From the NCBI GenBank assembly GCA_017516485.1, contig JAFXCH010000028.1:60947-124946 (forward strand): 64,000 bases of DNA. The letters run 5' to 3'. Position numbers and translations under genes: made by a program. This document shows, piece by piece, positions 26,033 to 34,320 of this stretch; position 1 is the first letter of the stretch, and every line of letters starts with the position of its first letter. Source of the DNA: Clostridia bacterium (GTDB lineage Bacteria; Bacillota; Clostridia; Oscillospirales; Acutalibacteraceae). The notes beneath the pieces were generated by a model. It saw only the letters and a program-made list of their open reading frames with translations, had not been told where the DNA came from and did not search any database.

Positions 26033-27310
26033 TTATTCTATGGGATTGATTACCGAGAGTGCGGCGTATTCGGGTCGCATTGTATTGTTCAGAATTTCTG
26101 TTACGTCCTCAAGCGTTACGGTGCGATAAATCTCAATATCGTCAAATACGCCTACGCCGTCAAAGTGTGCACCGACAAGGTCGTTTGCAATTTCATCTAT
26201 ATCGTTAAAACTCATAACGGCTCTGCCGTAAAGCTTGCGGCGGATGCGCTCGAATGCTTCGGGGTCGATACCGTTTTTACGGATTTTTTCAATCTGAGCG
26301 GTTATCTGTTTAGCGACCTCTTTCGGATTTTTGCTTTCACCGTTGAAGATTGTTGCAGCATAAACGAAGCCTGTAAACTGTTCAAATCCGAAGCTTGTGT
26401 TAATCAGCTGCTGCTCGAGTAAGCTGTTGTAAAGCTCTGATGTTGTGCCTGCAAGCATTTCAAGCAGTATATTGTTAGCAATTCTATCCTTAAGGCTGCG
26501 CTTGGGCAGACCGTAGCTTTCTTTGAAGCCGAGTGAGAATATCGGTGCGGCAACAGAAAGCTTTTCTTCAATATAATTCTGTACTATTGCTTCAGGCTCA
26601 TTGTGAGGCTCGCGCTTGAATTTGAATTCGTCGCAGGGCTTGAGTATCTCGTCACAGATGCCGATAATTTCATCAACATCAACGTTGCCTGCAATTGCAA
26701 GCACCATGTTATTGAGGTTGTAGAAGTTGTTGTAGCAGTCGTAAAGAGTTTCGGCAGTAATCTCTGCTATAGATTCAACTGTGCCTGCAATATCAATTCT
26801 TACGGGATGGCTGTGGTAGAGTGCCTTAAGAAGGTTGAAGAGTACTTCCCAGTCGGCAACATCCTTGTACATTGTGATTTCCTGACCGATGATGCCTTGC
26901 TCTTTAGAAACGGTCTGCTCGGTGAAGTAAGGTGACTGCACAAAGTCAAGCAGAATTTTCAGCGAAGCGGCAAAGTCGCCTGTGCAGGAGAAAAGATAGC
27001 AGGTTGTATCAAATGATGTGTATGCGTTGGCGTTTGCGCCTGTCTTTGCATATCTTGCGAATGCATCAAGGTCCTCGCTTTCGAATAGCTTGTGTTCAAG
27101 GAAGTGGGCTGTGCCTTCGGGAATATCTACCGTCTCACCGTTTTTGTTGAGAATCTTTGTGTCAATCGAGCCGTAGTTTGTGCCGAAAACAGCGTAGGTG
27201 CCGGAGTATCCGGGCTTGGGCATAACGTAAATATTAAGTCCGGTAGGGTGGACTATGTGATAACATTTTTCGTCGAGAAGTTCATTCTTTATCTCGTTAA
27301 TTTTCATCAT
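26033..27310 (-). CDS. M16-family zinc peptidase, active subunit (YmfH type)
   Basis: 425-residue pitrilysin-family protein. The inverted zinc motif HxxEH is intact at 69-73 (HFLEH) with the downstream Glu in the helix EQGIIGQEITMY. The C-terminal half is the second, non-catalytic M16 domain. Together with the upstream gene it forms the active/inactive pair typical of Bacillus ymfF/ymfH. Known relatives process small peptides; the substrate here is unknown. Its ATG overlaps the upstream stop (ATGA), so the two are translationally coupled, and lgt follows. Confidence 0.92.
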   Translation of the reverse strand: MMKINEIKNELLDEKCYHIVHPTGLNIYVMPKPGYSGTYAVFGTNYGSIDTKILNKNGETVDIPEGTAHFLEHKLFESEDLDAFARYAKTGANANAYTSFDTTCYLFSCTGDFAASLKILLDFVQSPYFTEQTVSKEQGIIGQEITMYKDVADWEVLFNLLKALYHSHPVRIDIAGTVESIAEITAETLYDCYNNFYNLNNMVLAIAGNVDVDEIIGICDEILKPCDEFKFKREPHNEPEAIVQNYIEEKLSVAAPIFSLGFKESYGLPKRSLKDRIANNILLEMLAGTTSELYNSLLEQQLINTSFGFEQFTGFVYAATIFNGESKNPKEVAKQITAQIEKIRKNGIDPEAFERIRRKLYGRAVMSFNDIDEIANDLVGAHFDGVGVFDDIEIYRTVTLEDVTEILNNTMRPEYAALSVINPIE

Positions 27311-28614
27311 TCGGTCACCTCTCCTTCCTCATCTTCTTCGGTGCCTGTGCCTGCAAGCATATATACCGTGTCAAGCGTTACACACTGTGCGGCGGCAATT
27401 ACCTGCTCGCGTGTTATTGATGAAATAATTGAAGCGTATTCTTCGGGCGTTATGACATCGCTGTCAAGCATCTGTCCGCCATACCAGCGGTCAATTCCTT
27501 CCGGAGTGTCGCTCACACCGTAAGCAAGGTTTGTCAGGCCTTTAATTGAAGCGTCAAATTCCTCGTCTGTGAAATTACCGTTCTTTATATCTTCAAGCTG
27601 GGCCAGGATTGCGTCAATTGCTTTCTGCTCGTTTTCGTTTTCAATTCCGCTTTGTACCATTATGAGACCCTTGCTTCTGTTGAAGCCTGCAGAGCAGTAG
27701 TAGCAAAGGCTCATTTTCTCGCGTACATTATTGAAAAGCTTTGAGTATACACCGCCGCCGAATATATCACACATTACTTTGATTGCGTAGTAGTTGTCGT
27801 CAACGTCGGTCATACCTGCGCGCATACCGAGTACGAGCTTACCCTGCTTTACGGGCATTTCTTCACGCACTCTTTTTGTCTCATATGCGCTTGTTATAAA
27901 TTCGGTGTGAAGCTCGGCAAGCCTTGAGCGGTCGATGTCTTCAAACTTCTGCTCAAAGCGGCAACGGATTACATCTGCATTCATACTTCCTGTTACACCT
28001 ATGTGCACTATTGCGGAAGAAAGCATATTTTTCCACGCCTTGATAAGTCTTGCAGAGTCAAGGGACTTGATATCTTCAATTTCTCCCCAACGGCTGAGTG
28101 AGTAAACCTCGTTTTCGCACATAATTTCCGTGCAACGTTTGAGCGCATAGTATCGCTTGTCGTTGAGCTCGCTTTCGATCTGCTCGATCATAAGACGCTT
28201 TTCACGCTCAATGTCTTCTTCGGCAAATTTGCCGTCAACAAGATTCGGCTCAAAAATGAGGTCAAGCAGAAGGTCTGCTGCAGCTGATGAAATCTTTTCT
28301 TCGGAAAGTGAGAATCTGTCCTCAAGTACGGTTACGCGAAGTGTCAGTATCTGGCTTTCACCGTCTTTGCCTACACCGCCGCTTACCATTGCACCGTAAA
28401 GCGAAGCAAGGTGTCTGTTCATTTGTGTGAGAGTGGGATATTTTTTGCAGGTGCGCTTGAGTAGACCGGGAAGCAGAGCGTTAGCCGCTGTGTCCGAATT
28501 CAGCGGAAGCGCAAAACTTGCCGTAAGAATTGCAACCTTGAAATTTGACTTTGTATCAACCGAGCAGAATTTGAGTCCGCTTATCGGCTGTGAGATATTG
28601 AATGCATACTCCAT
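27307..28614 (-). CDS. M16-family peptidase-like protein, inactive subunit (YmfF type)
   Basis: 435-residue M16 homologue lacking the HxxEH zinc motif: the equivalent helix reads NALLPGLLKRTC with no His or Glu pair. The rest of the fold is kept, including DDNYYAIKVMCDIFGGGVYSKLFNNVREK, the conserved C-lobe block. It should act as a structural or regulatory partner of the catalytic M16 protein encoded directly after it (ATGA overlap). First gene of the three-gene operon; the 188-base gap upstream is shared with the divergent yhaM promoter. Confidence 0.9.
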   Translation of the reverse strand: MEYAFNISQPISGLKFCSVDTKSNFKVAILTASFALPLNSDTAANALLPGLLKRTCKKYPTLTQMNRHLASLYGAMVSGGVGKDGESQILTLRVTVLEDRFSLSEEKISSAAADLLLDLIFEPNLVDGKFAEEDIEREKRLMIEQIESELNDKRYYALKRCTEIMCENEVYSLSRWGEIEDIKSLDSARLIKAWKNMLSSAIVHIGVTGSMNADVIRCRFEQKFEDIDRSRLAELHTEFITSAYETKRVREEMPVKQGKLVLGMRAGMTDVDDNYYAIKVMCDIFGGGVYSKLFNNVREKMSLCYYCSAGFNRSKGLIMVQSGIENENEQKAIDAILAQLEDIKNGNFTDEEFDASIKGLTNLAYGVSDTPEGIDRWYGGQMLDSDVITPEEYASIISSITREQVIAAAQCVTLDTVYMLAGTGTEEDEEGEVTE

Positions 28615-28743
28615 TTGGTTTCACTTATCCTTTCTGTAAAGGGTAATAATACTATATTATAACATACTTTTTTATTTTATCTATATTATAAGCGAAATTT
28701 TATGAGAATTTCTTAATATAAGGTTAATTTTCTCGCAAGTCGG

Positions 28744-28772
28744 TTGTAAATTTGAAAATAACAATGTATAAT
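28744..28772 (+). promoter_or_regulatory. Promoter of yhaM (sigma-A type)
   Basis: TTGTAA (28744-28749), 17-base spacer, TATAAT (28767-28772), 31 bases before the TTG start. Confidence 0.65.
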
Positions 28773-28802
28773 CAAAACAGATTATGATAGGAGTGTTATG
28801 TT

Positions 28803-29777
28803 TTGAATTTTACTTATCACGAAAAATCAGGTACACATACAGGTTATTGTCTTGTAAAAAGCTGTGAGCGTAAGCTTAACAAAAACGGTGAGCCTTATCT
28901 TGATTTTATACTCAGTGACCGCAGCGGTGAGATAAATGCAAAGCTGTGGAAGTACGATGAGAATCTTCACGGATTTTACGAGGCTAATACGCTTATAAAA
29001 GTGCAGGGCACGATCACAAAATTCAACGATGCCGACCAGCTTCGTATCGACCGTATCCGCAAGGTCAACGAGACTGACGGCGTTAAAATTGAGGATTATG
29101 TTTCCTCTGCGGTCTATACGGGCGAAGATATGTTTAACGAGCTTATTGCTGTTGCAGACGGATTTTCTGATTCCGAGATTTCACTGCTCGTAAAAACAAT
29201 TCTTAATGATAATAAAGAAAAACATCTTTACTATCCTGCTGCTTTCAAGCTTCATCACGCTATGCGAAGCGGGCTTCTTCAGCACACTCTTTCAATAGTA
29301 AGGCTTGCACAAAGTATCTGCAAGATATATCCTTTTGTCGATTCCGACCTTCTTCTCGGCGGTGCAATGCTTCACGATATTGCAAAGCTTGACGAGCTTA
29401 TAGCAGGCGAAACAGGTATCGCTTCGGGCTACAGTGTCGAGGGTACACTTATCGGTCACCTTGTAAAGGGTGCAATGCTTGTAGATAAGACTGCAGAGCG
29501 TCTTGGCATCTCTCACGATAAAGCAGTACTTCTTGAGCATATGCTTATTTCCCACCACGGTGACCCTGAATTCGGTGCGGCTGTGCGTCCTCTGTTTATC
29601 GAGGCTGATATTCTTTCAGCTCTCGACAGACTCGATGCCCGTATAGTCGAGGTAAATAATGCTGTTTCCGGTGTTGAGGCAGGCAGTTTCTCAACCCGTC
29701 AGTGGGCACTCGATAACCGTGCATTCTACAATCACGGCAGAGTTGATGTAGACCAGGAAACAAATCTCGGATTATAA
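28803..29777 (+). CDS. yhaM: 3'-5' exoribonuclease, YhaM family
   Basis: 324 residues: an N-terminal OB-fold nucleic-acid-binding domain (about 10-90, YLDFILSDRSGEINAKLW) followed by an HD phosphohydrolase domain (about 150-290) with HHAMRSGLLQHTLSI, LLGGAMLHDIAKL and LISHHGDPEFG, giving the metal-binding His and Asp residues. The relative in Bacillus is a Mn2+-dependent 3'-5' exonuclease on RNA and single-stranded DNA. The start is TTG with GGAG about 10 bases upstream; the nearby ATG at 28798 runs into an immediate stop. Confidence 0.93.
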   Translation: MNFTYHEKSGTHTGYCLVKSCERKLNKNGEPYLDFILSDRSGEINAKLWKYDENLHGFYEANTLIKVQGTITKFNDADQLRIDRIRKVNETDGVKIEDYVSSAVYTGEDMFNELIAVADGFSDSEISLLVKTILNDNKEKHLYYPAAFKLHHAMRSGLLQHTLSIVRLAQSICKIYPFVDSDLLLGGAMLHDIAKLDELIAGETGIASGYSVEGTLIGHLVKGAMLVDKTAERLGISHDKAVLLEHMLISHHGDPEFGAAVRPLFIEADILSALDRLDARIVEVNNAVSGVEAGSFSTRQWALDNRAFYNHGRVDVDQETNLGL

Positions 29778-29799
29778 TATATTTCAAGGAGGGTTTGCT

Positions 29800-30834
29800 A
29801 TGTCAGGCAGAAACCACGAAATAACCAAAGCAGGTCCGTTACTCAATTCAAAAGGTGCACCTGTTGAGCCGGGTTGGTCACGAAAAATGCTTCAGACTTA
29901 TGACCGAAGTGCAATAAAAGCCCCCGCATTCCGTATCAAGGAGTGGGACTACTATCTTGTAATTTCAAACAAGGAACAGGCAGGTTTTGCTTTTACCGTT
30001 TCTGATGACGGATATATTGGTCTGCAGAGTGTATCTCTGCTCGATTTTAAAGTGCCGTTTGAGCACACCGAAACCATACTCAACGCATTCCCTATGGGTA
30101 GTCTGAAGCTTCCTGCTACTTCCGAAAAGGGCGACGTTTCTTACTTTGACAGAAGGCTCAGCCTTGAGTATATCAAGTCTCCCGGTAAGCGCAGAATCGT
30201 CTGTAAATTCAAAGATTTTAGGCTTGGCAAGCCTTTTAAGTGTGATATTCTTCTTGAAGAGCCGCCGATGGATTCAATGGTGCTCGTAAAGCCGTGGAAA
30301 GAGGATAAAAAGGCTTTCTACTATAATCAGAAAATCAACTGTATGCGTGCAAGCGGTACCGTAGAATACGACGGAAGAATCTATGAGCTCGACCCCGAAA
30401 CTGATTTCGGTACACTCGATTGGGGCAGGGGAGTATGGACTTATGACAATACCTGGTACTGGGGCTCGGGTAACGGCGTTATAAACGGTAAGCCCTTCGG
30501 CTTTAATATAGGCTACGGTTTTGCTGATGACAGTGCCGCAACCGAAAACGTAATTTTTTACGACGGTAAAGCTCATAAGCTCGATGAAATAGCTTTCAAT
30601 ATTCCTGATACGGGATATACAGACCAGTGGACATTCACTTCAAGTGACGGCAGGTTTGAAATGACCTTTGACCCGATTATTGACCGTGCGGCGAAAATTG
30701 ACGTCAAGTTTATTGTCACTGACCAGCATCAGGTTTTCGGCAGAATGAACGGCAGGTGCATTCTTGATGACGGCACAGAGCTTGAAGTAAAAGACCTGCT
30801 ATGCTTTGCAGAAGACGTACATAACAGATATTGA
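29800..30834 (+). CDS. DUF2804 family protein
   Basis: 344-residue protein recognised as DUF2804 from its C-terminal signature LDWGRGVWTYDNTWYWGSGNG (about residues 207-227; conserved Trp and Tyr residues) and from the beta-rich, membrane-segment-free body. The fold resembles lipocalin-like/AttH-type hydrophobic-ligand proteins, but no function is established. No signal peptide, so cytoplasmic. Strong AAGGAGG before the ATG; 22 bases after yhaM and 10 before prmA, so probably co-transcribed. No functional link to those neighbours is evident. Confidence 0.85.
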   Translation: MSGRNHEITKAGPLLNSKGAPVEPGWSRKMLQTYDRSAIKAPAFRIKEWDYYLVISNKEQAGFAFTVSDDGYIGLQSVSLLDFKVPFEHTETILNAFPMGSLKLPATSEKGDVSYFDRRLSLEYIKSPGKRRIVCKFKDFRLGKPFKCDILLEEPPMDSMVLVKPWKEDKKAFYYNQKINCMRASGTVEYDGRIYELDPETDFGTLDWGRGVWTYDNTWYWGSGNGVINGKPFGFNIGYGFADDSAATENVIFYDGKAHKLDEIAFNIPDTGYTDQWTFTSSDGRFEMTFDPIIDRAAKIDVKFIVTDQHQVFGRMNGRCILDDGTELEVKDLLCFAEDVHNRY

Positions 30835-30844
30835 GGTATGAATT

Positions 30845-31765
30845 ATGGATTGGACAGAAATTATTATAACCGTCAGCAGTAACGATATCGACAAGGCGGC
30901 AGCAATCGCTCAGGTGCTTGTGCCGGGTGTTTATATTGAGGATTACCGTACACTCGAGCAGGAAGCTTTTGAAATTGCGGGTATCGACCTTATCGATGAA
31001 GACCTGCTCGCAAAGGACAGAACAAAGGGTCTTATACATATTTATATTTCTCCCGAGGATAATCCTGCCGAGGCTACAGCATTCCTTACCGAGCGTTTTG
31101 CAGCTGAAAAAATCACATATGAAATGACAACAAACCTTTGCAGAAATGAAGATTGGGAAAATAACTGGAAGGCATACTTCAAGCCTATGGAGATTGGTGA
31201 GCGTCTGCTCATCCGTCCTCTCTGGATTGATGATTACGATGCAAAGGGCAGAGCAGTGCTTTCAATCGAGCCGGGCCTTGCCTTCGGCTCGGGTACTCAC
31301 GAAACAACACGTCTTTGCCTTGAAGCCCTTGAGCCTTACATCACACCCGATACAGATATGCTCGATGTCGGTTGCGGCAGCGGTATCCTCAGCGTTGCTT
31401 CACTTCTCCTCGGCGCAAAGTCTGCAGTCGGTGTCGATATCGATGCTCTTGCAGTTAAAACCGCACGCGAAAACGGCGAGGTAAACGGCTTTGCAGAGCC
31501 GAAATACGTTGTTCACAAGGGCAACCTTACCGATAAGGTCAGCGGCAAATTCCAGGTAATTGCGGCAAATATTGTTGCCGATATAATAATTCTGTTTTCT
31601 TCTCAGGTTGGCGAGTTTCTTGCTGACGGCGGTGTGTTTATCGCATCAGGTATTATCAAGCCGCGTGAGCCCGAAGTCCTCGAAGCTTTTGAGAAAAACG
31701 GTTTTGAAGTAATAGCCCGTCACAACAAAAATGATTGGCTTTGCTTTGAGTGCAAGAAAAAATAA
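30845..31765 (+). CDS. prmA: Ribosomal protein L11 methyltransferase
   Basis: Trimethylates ribosomal protein L11 using S-adenosylmethionine. 306 residues: N-terminal L11-binding domain (1-~95; WTEIIITVSSNDIDKAAAI), the linker with WENNWKAYFKPMEIGERLLIRP, then the methyltransferase domain with GLAFGSGTHETTRLCLE, SAM motif DVGCGSGILSVAS and the substrate motif VAANIVADII (NxxAD-type). Family length and motifs are normal. Part of the yhaM-led run of + genes. Confidence 0.96.
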   Translation: MDWTEIIITVSSNDIDKAAAIAQVLVPGVYIEDYRTLEQEAFEIAGIDLIDEDLLAKDRTKGLIHIYISPEDNPAEATAFLTERFAAEKITYEMTTNLCRNEDWENNWKAYFKPMEIGERLLIRPLWIDDYDAKGRAVLSIEPGLAFGSGTHETTRLCLEALEPYITPDTDMLDVGCGSGILSVASLLLGAKSAVGVDIDALAVKTARENGEVNGFAEPKYVVHKGNLTDKVSGKFQVIAANIVADIIILFSSQVGEFLADGGVFIASGIIKPREPEVLEAFEKNGFEVIARHNKNDWLCFECKKK

Positions 31766-31785
31766 ATATAGGGTGGTGAAATAAA

Positions 31786-32034
31786 ATGGATATGGAAAAA
31801 ATGAGAAAACGTTTTTATAAGCTTTCTGTCGCTTGTCTTATTGTTGCTGTAATAGTGTTTATTATCAATTATTTTGTATTCCATTATGTAACAGATGACG
31901 GTATAACATTTGTATGGCATCCTGAAGCAGGCAAACCTTTTGTAACTGACCTTGTCGGTATTCTGGGTGCGGATATGGTCTTTGCTTCGATTGTTTCCGC
32001 TCTCTGCGGTAAGATTCTCTGTAAAAAAGAATAA
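31786..32034 (+). CDS. Small two-helix membrane protein of unknown function
   Basis: 82 residues with a basic N terminus (EKMRKRFYK), a hydrophobic helix at about 12-33 (LSVACLIVAVIVFIINYFVF) and a second at about 53-75 (VGILGADMVFASIVSALCGK), ending CKKE. GGTGG lies ~10 bases before the ATG and a strong terminator follows, so it is very likely a real gene. I do not recognise the family. Co-transcribed with prmA by spacing (20 bases). Confidence 0.75.
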   Translation: MDMEKMRKRFYKLSVACLIVAVIVFIINYFVFHYVTDDGITFVWHPEAGKPFVTDLVGILGADMVFASIVSALCGKILCKKE

Positions 32035-32049
32035 TCTGACAACAAATAA

Positions 32050-32095
32050 CAAAGGCTTGTACGGTTTTGCTTTCCGTACAAGCCTTTATTTTTTT
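32050..32095. terminator. Bidirectional terminator after the prmA run
   Basis: 14-bp perfect stem AAAGGCTTGTACGG (32050-32063)/CCGTACAAGCCTTT (32073-32086), then a T-rich tract. Lies between convergent genes ending at 32034 (+) and 32094 (-). Confidence 0.92.
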
Positions 32096-32654
32096 ATTTT
32101 TCAAAACCGTATTTTTCGACAACGCCTACAACATGCTTACATGTAAGGAAGAATACGTCTGAACCGAGTTTTGCTGCAGTTTCGTTACCCTTTGCGTTGC
32201 AGAGCATTGCAAAGTTGTCGCCCACAGCCTTTATTACGTCACGCTGTTTTACTGCCATATAATAAAAGCTCATTGCCGCACCGTTTGAAATACTCTCGTA
32301 AAATTCGGGAGCATCTTTTTTGAGTCCGTTGTAAAGAGATTCGTTCGCGGCTGTTGCAAGTATGGGCTTGAGTTCGCTGAGCAGCGTATACTCAGCACTG
32401 AAAACCATAAGAAGCCTGCACTGGATTTTAATTTCGGGCTTTATCCATTCTGCATCAAGTGCTTCTGTCAGCTCGTTTATGAGGTCCTCACTTTCAGGCG
32501 AAAGGGAAGCCAGCTCCTTACCGAGTGCCTTTGCTTTGGCAGAATTGCCGTTGAGAATGTTACGCTTTATTTCTTCTGCAACGGCAAAAAGGTCACTTGT
32601 GTCGTTGTCCGCTGTCGGTGCTTTGAAGATTTTTACATCGCTGTCGTCATGCAT
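32094..32654 (-). CDS. Conserved helical protein of unknown function
   Basis: 186 residues, mostly helical by sequence, no signal peptide or membrane helix. Acidic, disordered-looking N terminus (HDDSDVKIFKAPTADNDTSD), then repeated helix-like segments (LFAVAEEIKRNIL, KAKALGKELASL, ELTEALDAEW). I do not recognise the family. The start at 32654 is chosen because AAGGAG lies 11 bases before it; an open frame upstream (to 32756) overlaps the PHP gene. It lies 13 bases after the PHP phosphoesterase and is probably co-transcribed with it. Confidence 0.75.
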   Translation of the reverse strand: MHDDSDVKIFKAPTADNDTSDLFAVAEEIKRNILNGNSAKAKALGKELASLSPESEDLINELTEALDAEWIKPEIKIQCRLLMVFSAEYTLLSELKPILATAANESLYNGLKKDAPEFYESISNGAAMSFYYMAVKQRDVIKAVGDNFAMLCNAKGNETAAKLGSDVFFLTCKHVVGVVEKYGFEK

Positions 32655-32667
32655 AGATTTTTTCTCC

Positions 32668-33531
32668 TTATTCCGTTGCGGCTTTTTTTGCAAGTCGCTT
32701 CTGCTTTGCTTTGTAGCCGAGGAATGTGTTGAGGTGCTGCTGAGGTATTTCGACACCGCCTAAGCCTATGGCTGTAGGGGAATACATACCGTGGAAATCA
32801 CTGCCGCCTGTCATAATAAGGCTGTTCTTTTTTGCGATTTTTGTAAGCTCGTCAACTTCACTTTCGTTATGGCAGGGATGCCATACCTCAATACCGTCGA
32901 GACCTGCCTTTACAAGGTCATCAATAATATCGGTACAGCCTGTATGAGCGGGGTGAGAGAGCACAGCAATACCGCCTGCTGCCTTTACCTGTCTTACAAC
33001 TTCTTTCGGGTCAGGAAACTCGGGCTGTACGATTATATTGTCAGGGCTTTCAGGCGAGAAAAGCTCGTGATATATGTCACCGTATATATGAGTTGTGATG
33101 CCGCACTCCATGAGAGCGTGCATTATGTGCTGTTTATACACATTTGTCGAGCCTGTTGCACACTTGAGTACAAGGTCACTGGTAATCGGATAACGCTTGG
33201 AAGCCTTGATGATGAGATACTGACTCGCTCTCTTGCGCAGGAAAGAATTACTGCGGCAAAGACCTTCGAGCCTGTCTGCACTTTCGGGCTGATAGCAAAG
33301 AATATGTACTTCTTTACCAAGCTCCTTATCGAGTGCTGAAAGCTCGACACCTGCAATTACGTTAACACCGTAACGCTCACCGATAACTTTACCTCTTACC
33401 GTGCCGGCAAGACAGTCGTGGTCGGTGATTGCAATGGTTTCAATTCCTTTGTTTTTGGCAAGAATTATCAGGTCGTTAATACCTATCGAGCCATCTGAAA
33501 GTTTAGTGTGGCAGTGTAAATCCGCAGTCAA
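32668..33531 (-). CDS. PHP-domain phosphoesterase (RNase AM/YciV-like)
   Basis: 287-residue metal-dependent phosphoesterase of the PHP superfamily. Metal motifs are complete: DLHCHTKLSDG at the start, AITDHDCLAG, the Glu in IAGVELSA, VLSHPAHTG, and GGSDFHG near the C terminus. Relatives such as E. coli YciV/RnaAM hydrolyse 3',5'-nucleoside bisphosphates or trim 5' ends of RNA; that role is possible here but not shown. The start is TTG at 33531 with GAGGAGG 8 bases upstream. No DNA polymerase domain is attached. Confidence 0.9.
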   Translation of the reverse strand: MTADLHCHTKLSDGSIGINDLIILAKNKGIETIAITDHDCLAGTVRGKVIGERYGVNVIAGVELSALDKELGKEVHILCYQPESADRLEGLCRSNSFLRKRASQYLIIKASKRYPITSDLVLKCATGSTNVYKQHIMHALMECGITTHIYGDIYHELFSPESPDNIIVQPEFPDPKEVVRQVKAAGGIAVLSHPAHTGCTDIIDDLVKAGLDGIEVWHPCHNESEVDELTKIAKKNSLIMTGGSDFHGMYSPTAIGLGGVEIPQQHLNTFLGYKAKQKRLAKKAATE

Positions 33532-33687
33532 AATAAGACCTCCTCATAGTGTTGTGAAAGTAGTGTGAAATTGGTCGATATTTCGCCTAATTTATAACTA
33601 TTTTACATCAAAAGCAACTTTTTTTCAAGCACTTTTTGAGGAGACTTATTGATTTTTCTAAATTATATGCTGTTTTGGTCAAAAAAA

Positions 33688-33720
33688 TTCCTCTCTGACC
33701 TAATAAAAGTCTGAGAGGAA
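33688..33720 (-). terminator. Terminator of the dnaD-tex-sugar transferase operon
   Basis: TTCCTCTCTGAC (33688-33699) pairs with GTCTGAGAGGAA (33709-33720) with one mismatch; on the - strand a run of seven U follows. Placed 7 bases after the sugar transferase stop. Confidence 0.88.
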
Positions 33721-33726
33721 AAATTT

Positions 33727-34299
33727 TTAACTGTGTCCGCCTTCGACTACGTCACTCATTGTGAATACATTTACAAAGGTTTTGAAGAATATTTTTATAT
33801 CAAGACCGAGGTTGTGATTCTGTACATATTCAGAATCAAGCTTTACCTTTTCTTCCATGCTTACCTTGTCTCTGCCGTTTACCTGTGCAAGACCGGTGAG
33901 CCCGGGTTTTACAGCGTATACACCGTGCTCGAGTCTGAGCTGGTGTATTTCTTCCTCTTCCGGAATGAGCGGCCTCGGACCTACAAAACTCATATCGCCT
34001 TTAAGTATATTTATGAGCTGCGGTAATTCGTCAAGACTTGTTTTGCGTAAGAAGCCGCCGCAAGCGATAATCTGGCTCTGTGATTCTTTCAGGTCATTTG
34101 TAGCAGCTACTCTTGTGCCGTTTTTCATTGTGCGGAATTTGTAAATCGTAAACAGCTTTGCATCTTTACCTACACGCTTTTGTTTGTATATAACGGGCAT
34201 ACCGTCTGCAATAAGGATAATAAGTGCCGTTATCAGGAATACCGGGAATAGTACAATTATTGCACCGAGAGACATTATTATATCAAACGCTCTTTTCAT
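33727..34299 (-). CDS. Undecaprenyl-phosphate sugar phosphotransferase (short bacterial sugar transferase)
   Basis: Monotopic membrane phosphoglycosyl transferase that loads the first sugar phosphate onto undecaprenyl phosphate for a surface glycan. 190 residues: one N-terminal re-entrant hydrophobic helix (about 8-32), then KRVGKDAKLFTIYKFRTM, LRKTSLDELPQLINILKGDMSFVGPRPL and YAVKPGLTGLAQVNGR, the family core including the catalytic DE pair in SLDELPQ. The ATG at 34299 is preferred over a GTG three codons upstream because AAAGGTG is then at a workable distance. No other glycan genes adjoin it; it follows a MATE transporter. Confidence 0.93.
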   Translation of the reverse strand: MKRAFDIIMSLGAIIVLFPVFLITALIILIADGMPVIYKQKRVGKDAKLFTIYKFRTMKNGTRVAATNDLKESQSQIIACGGFLRKTSLDELPQLINILKGDMSFVGPRPLIPEEEEIHQLRLEHGVYAVKPGLTGLAQVNGRDKVSMEEKVKLDSEYVQNHNLGLDIKIFFKTFVNVFTMSDVVEGGHS

Positions 34300-34320
34300 T
34301 AAAAGCACCGCACCTTTCTT

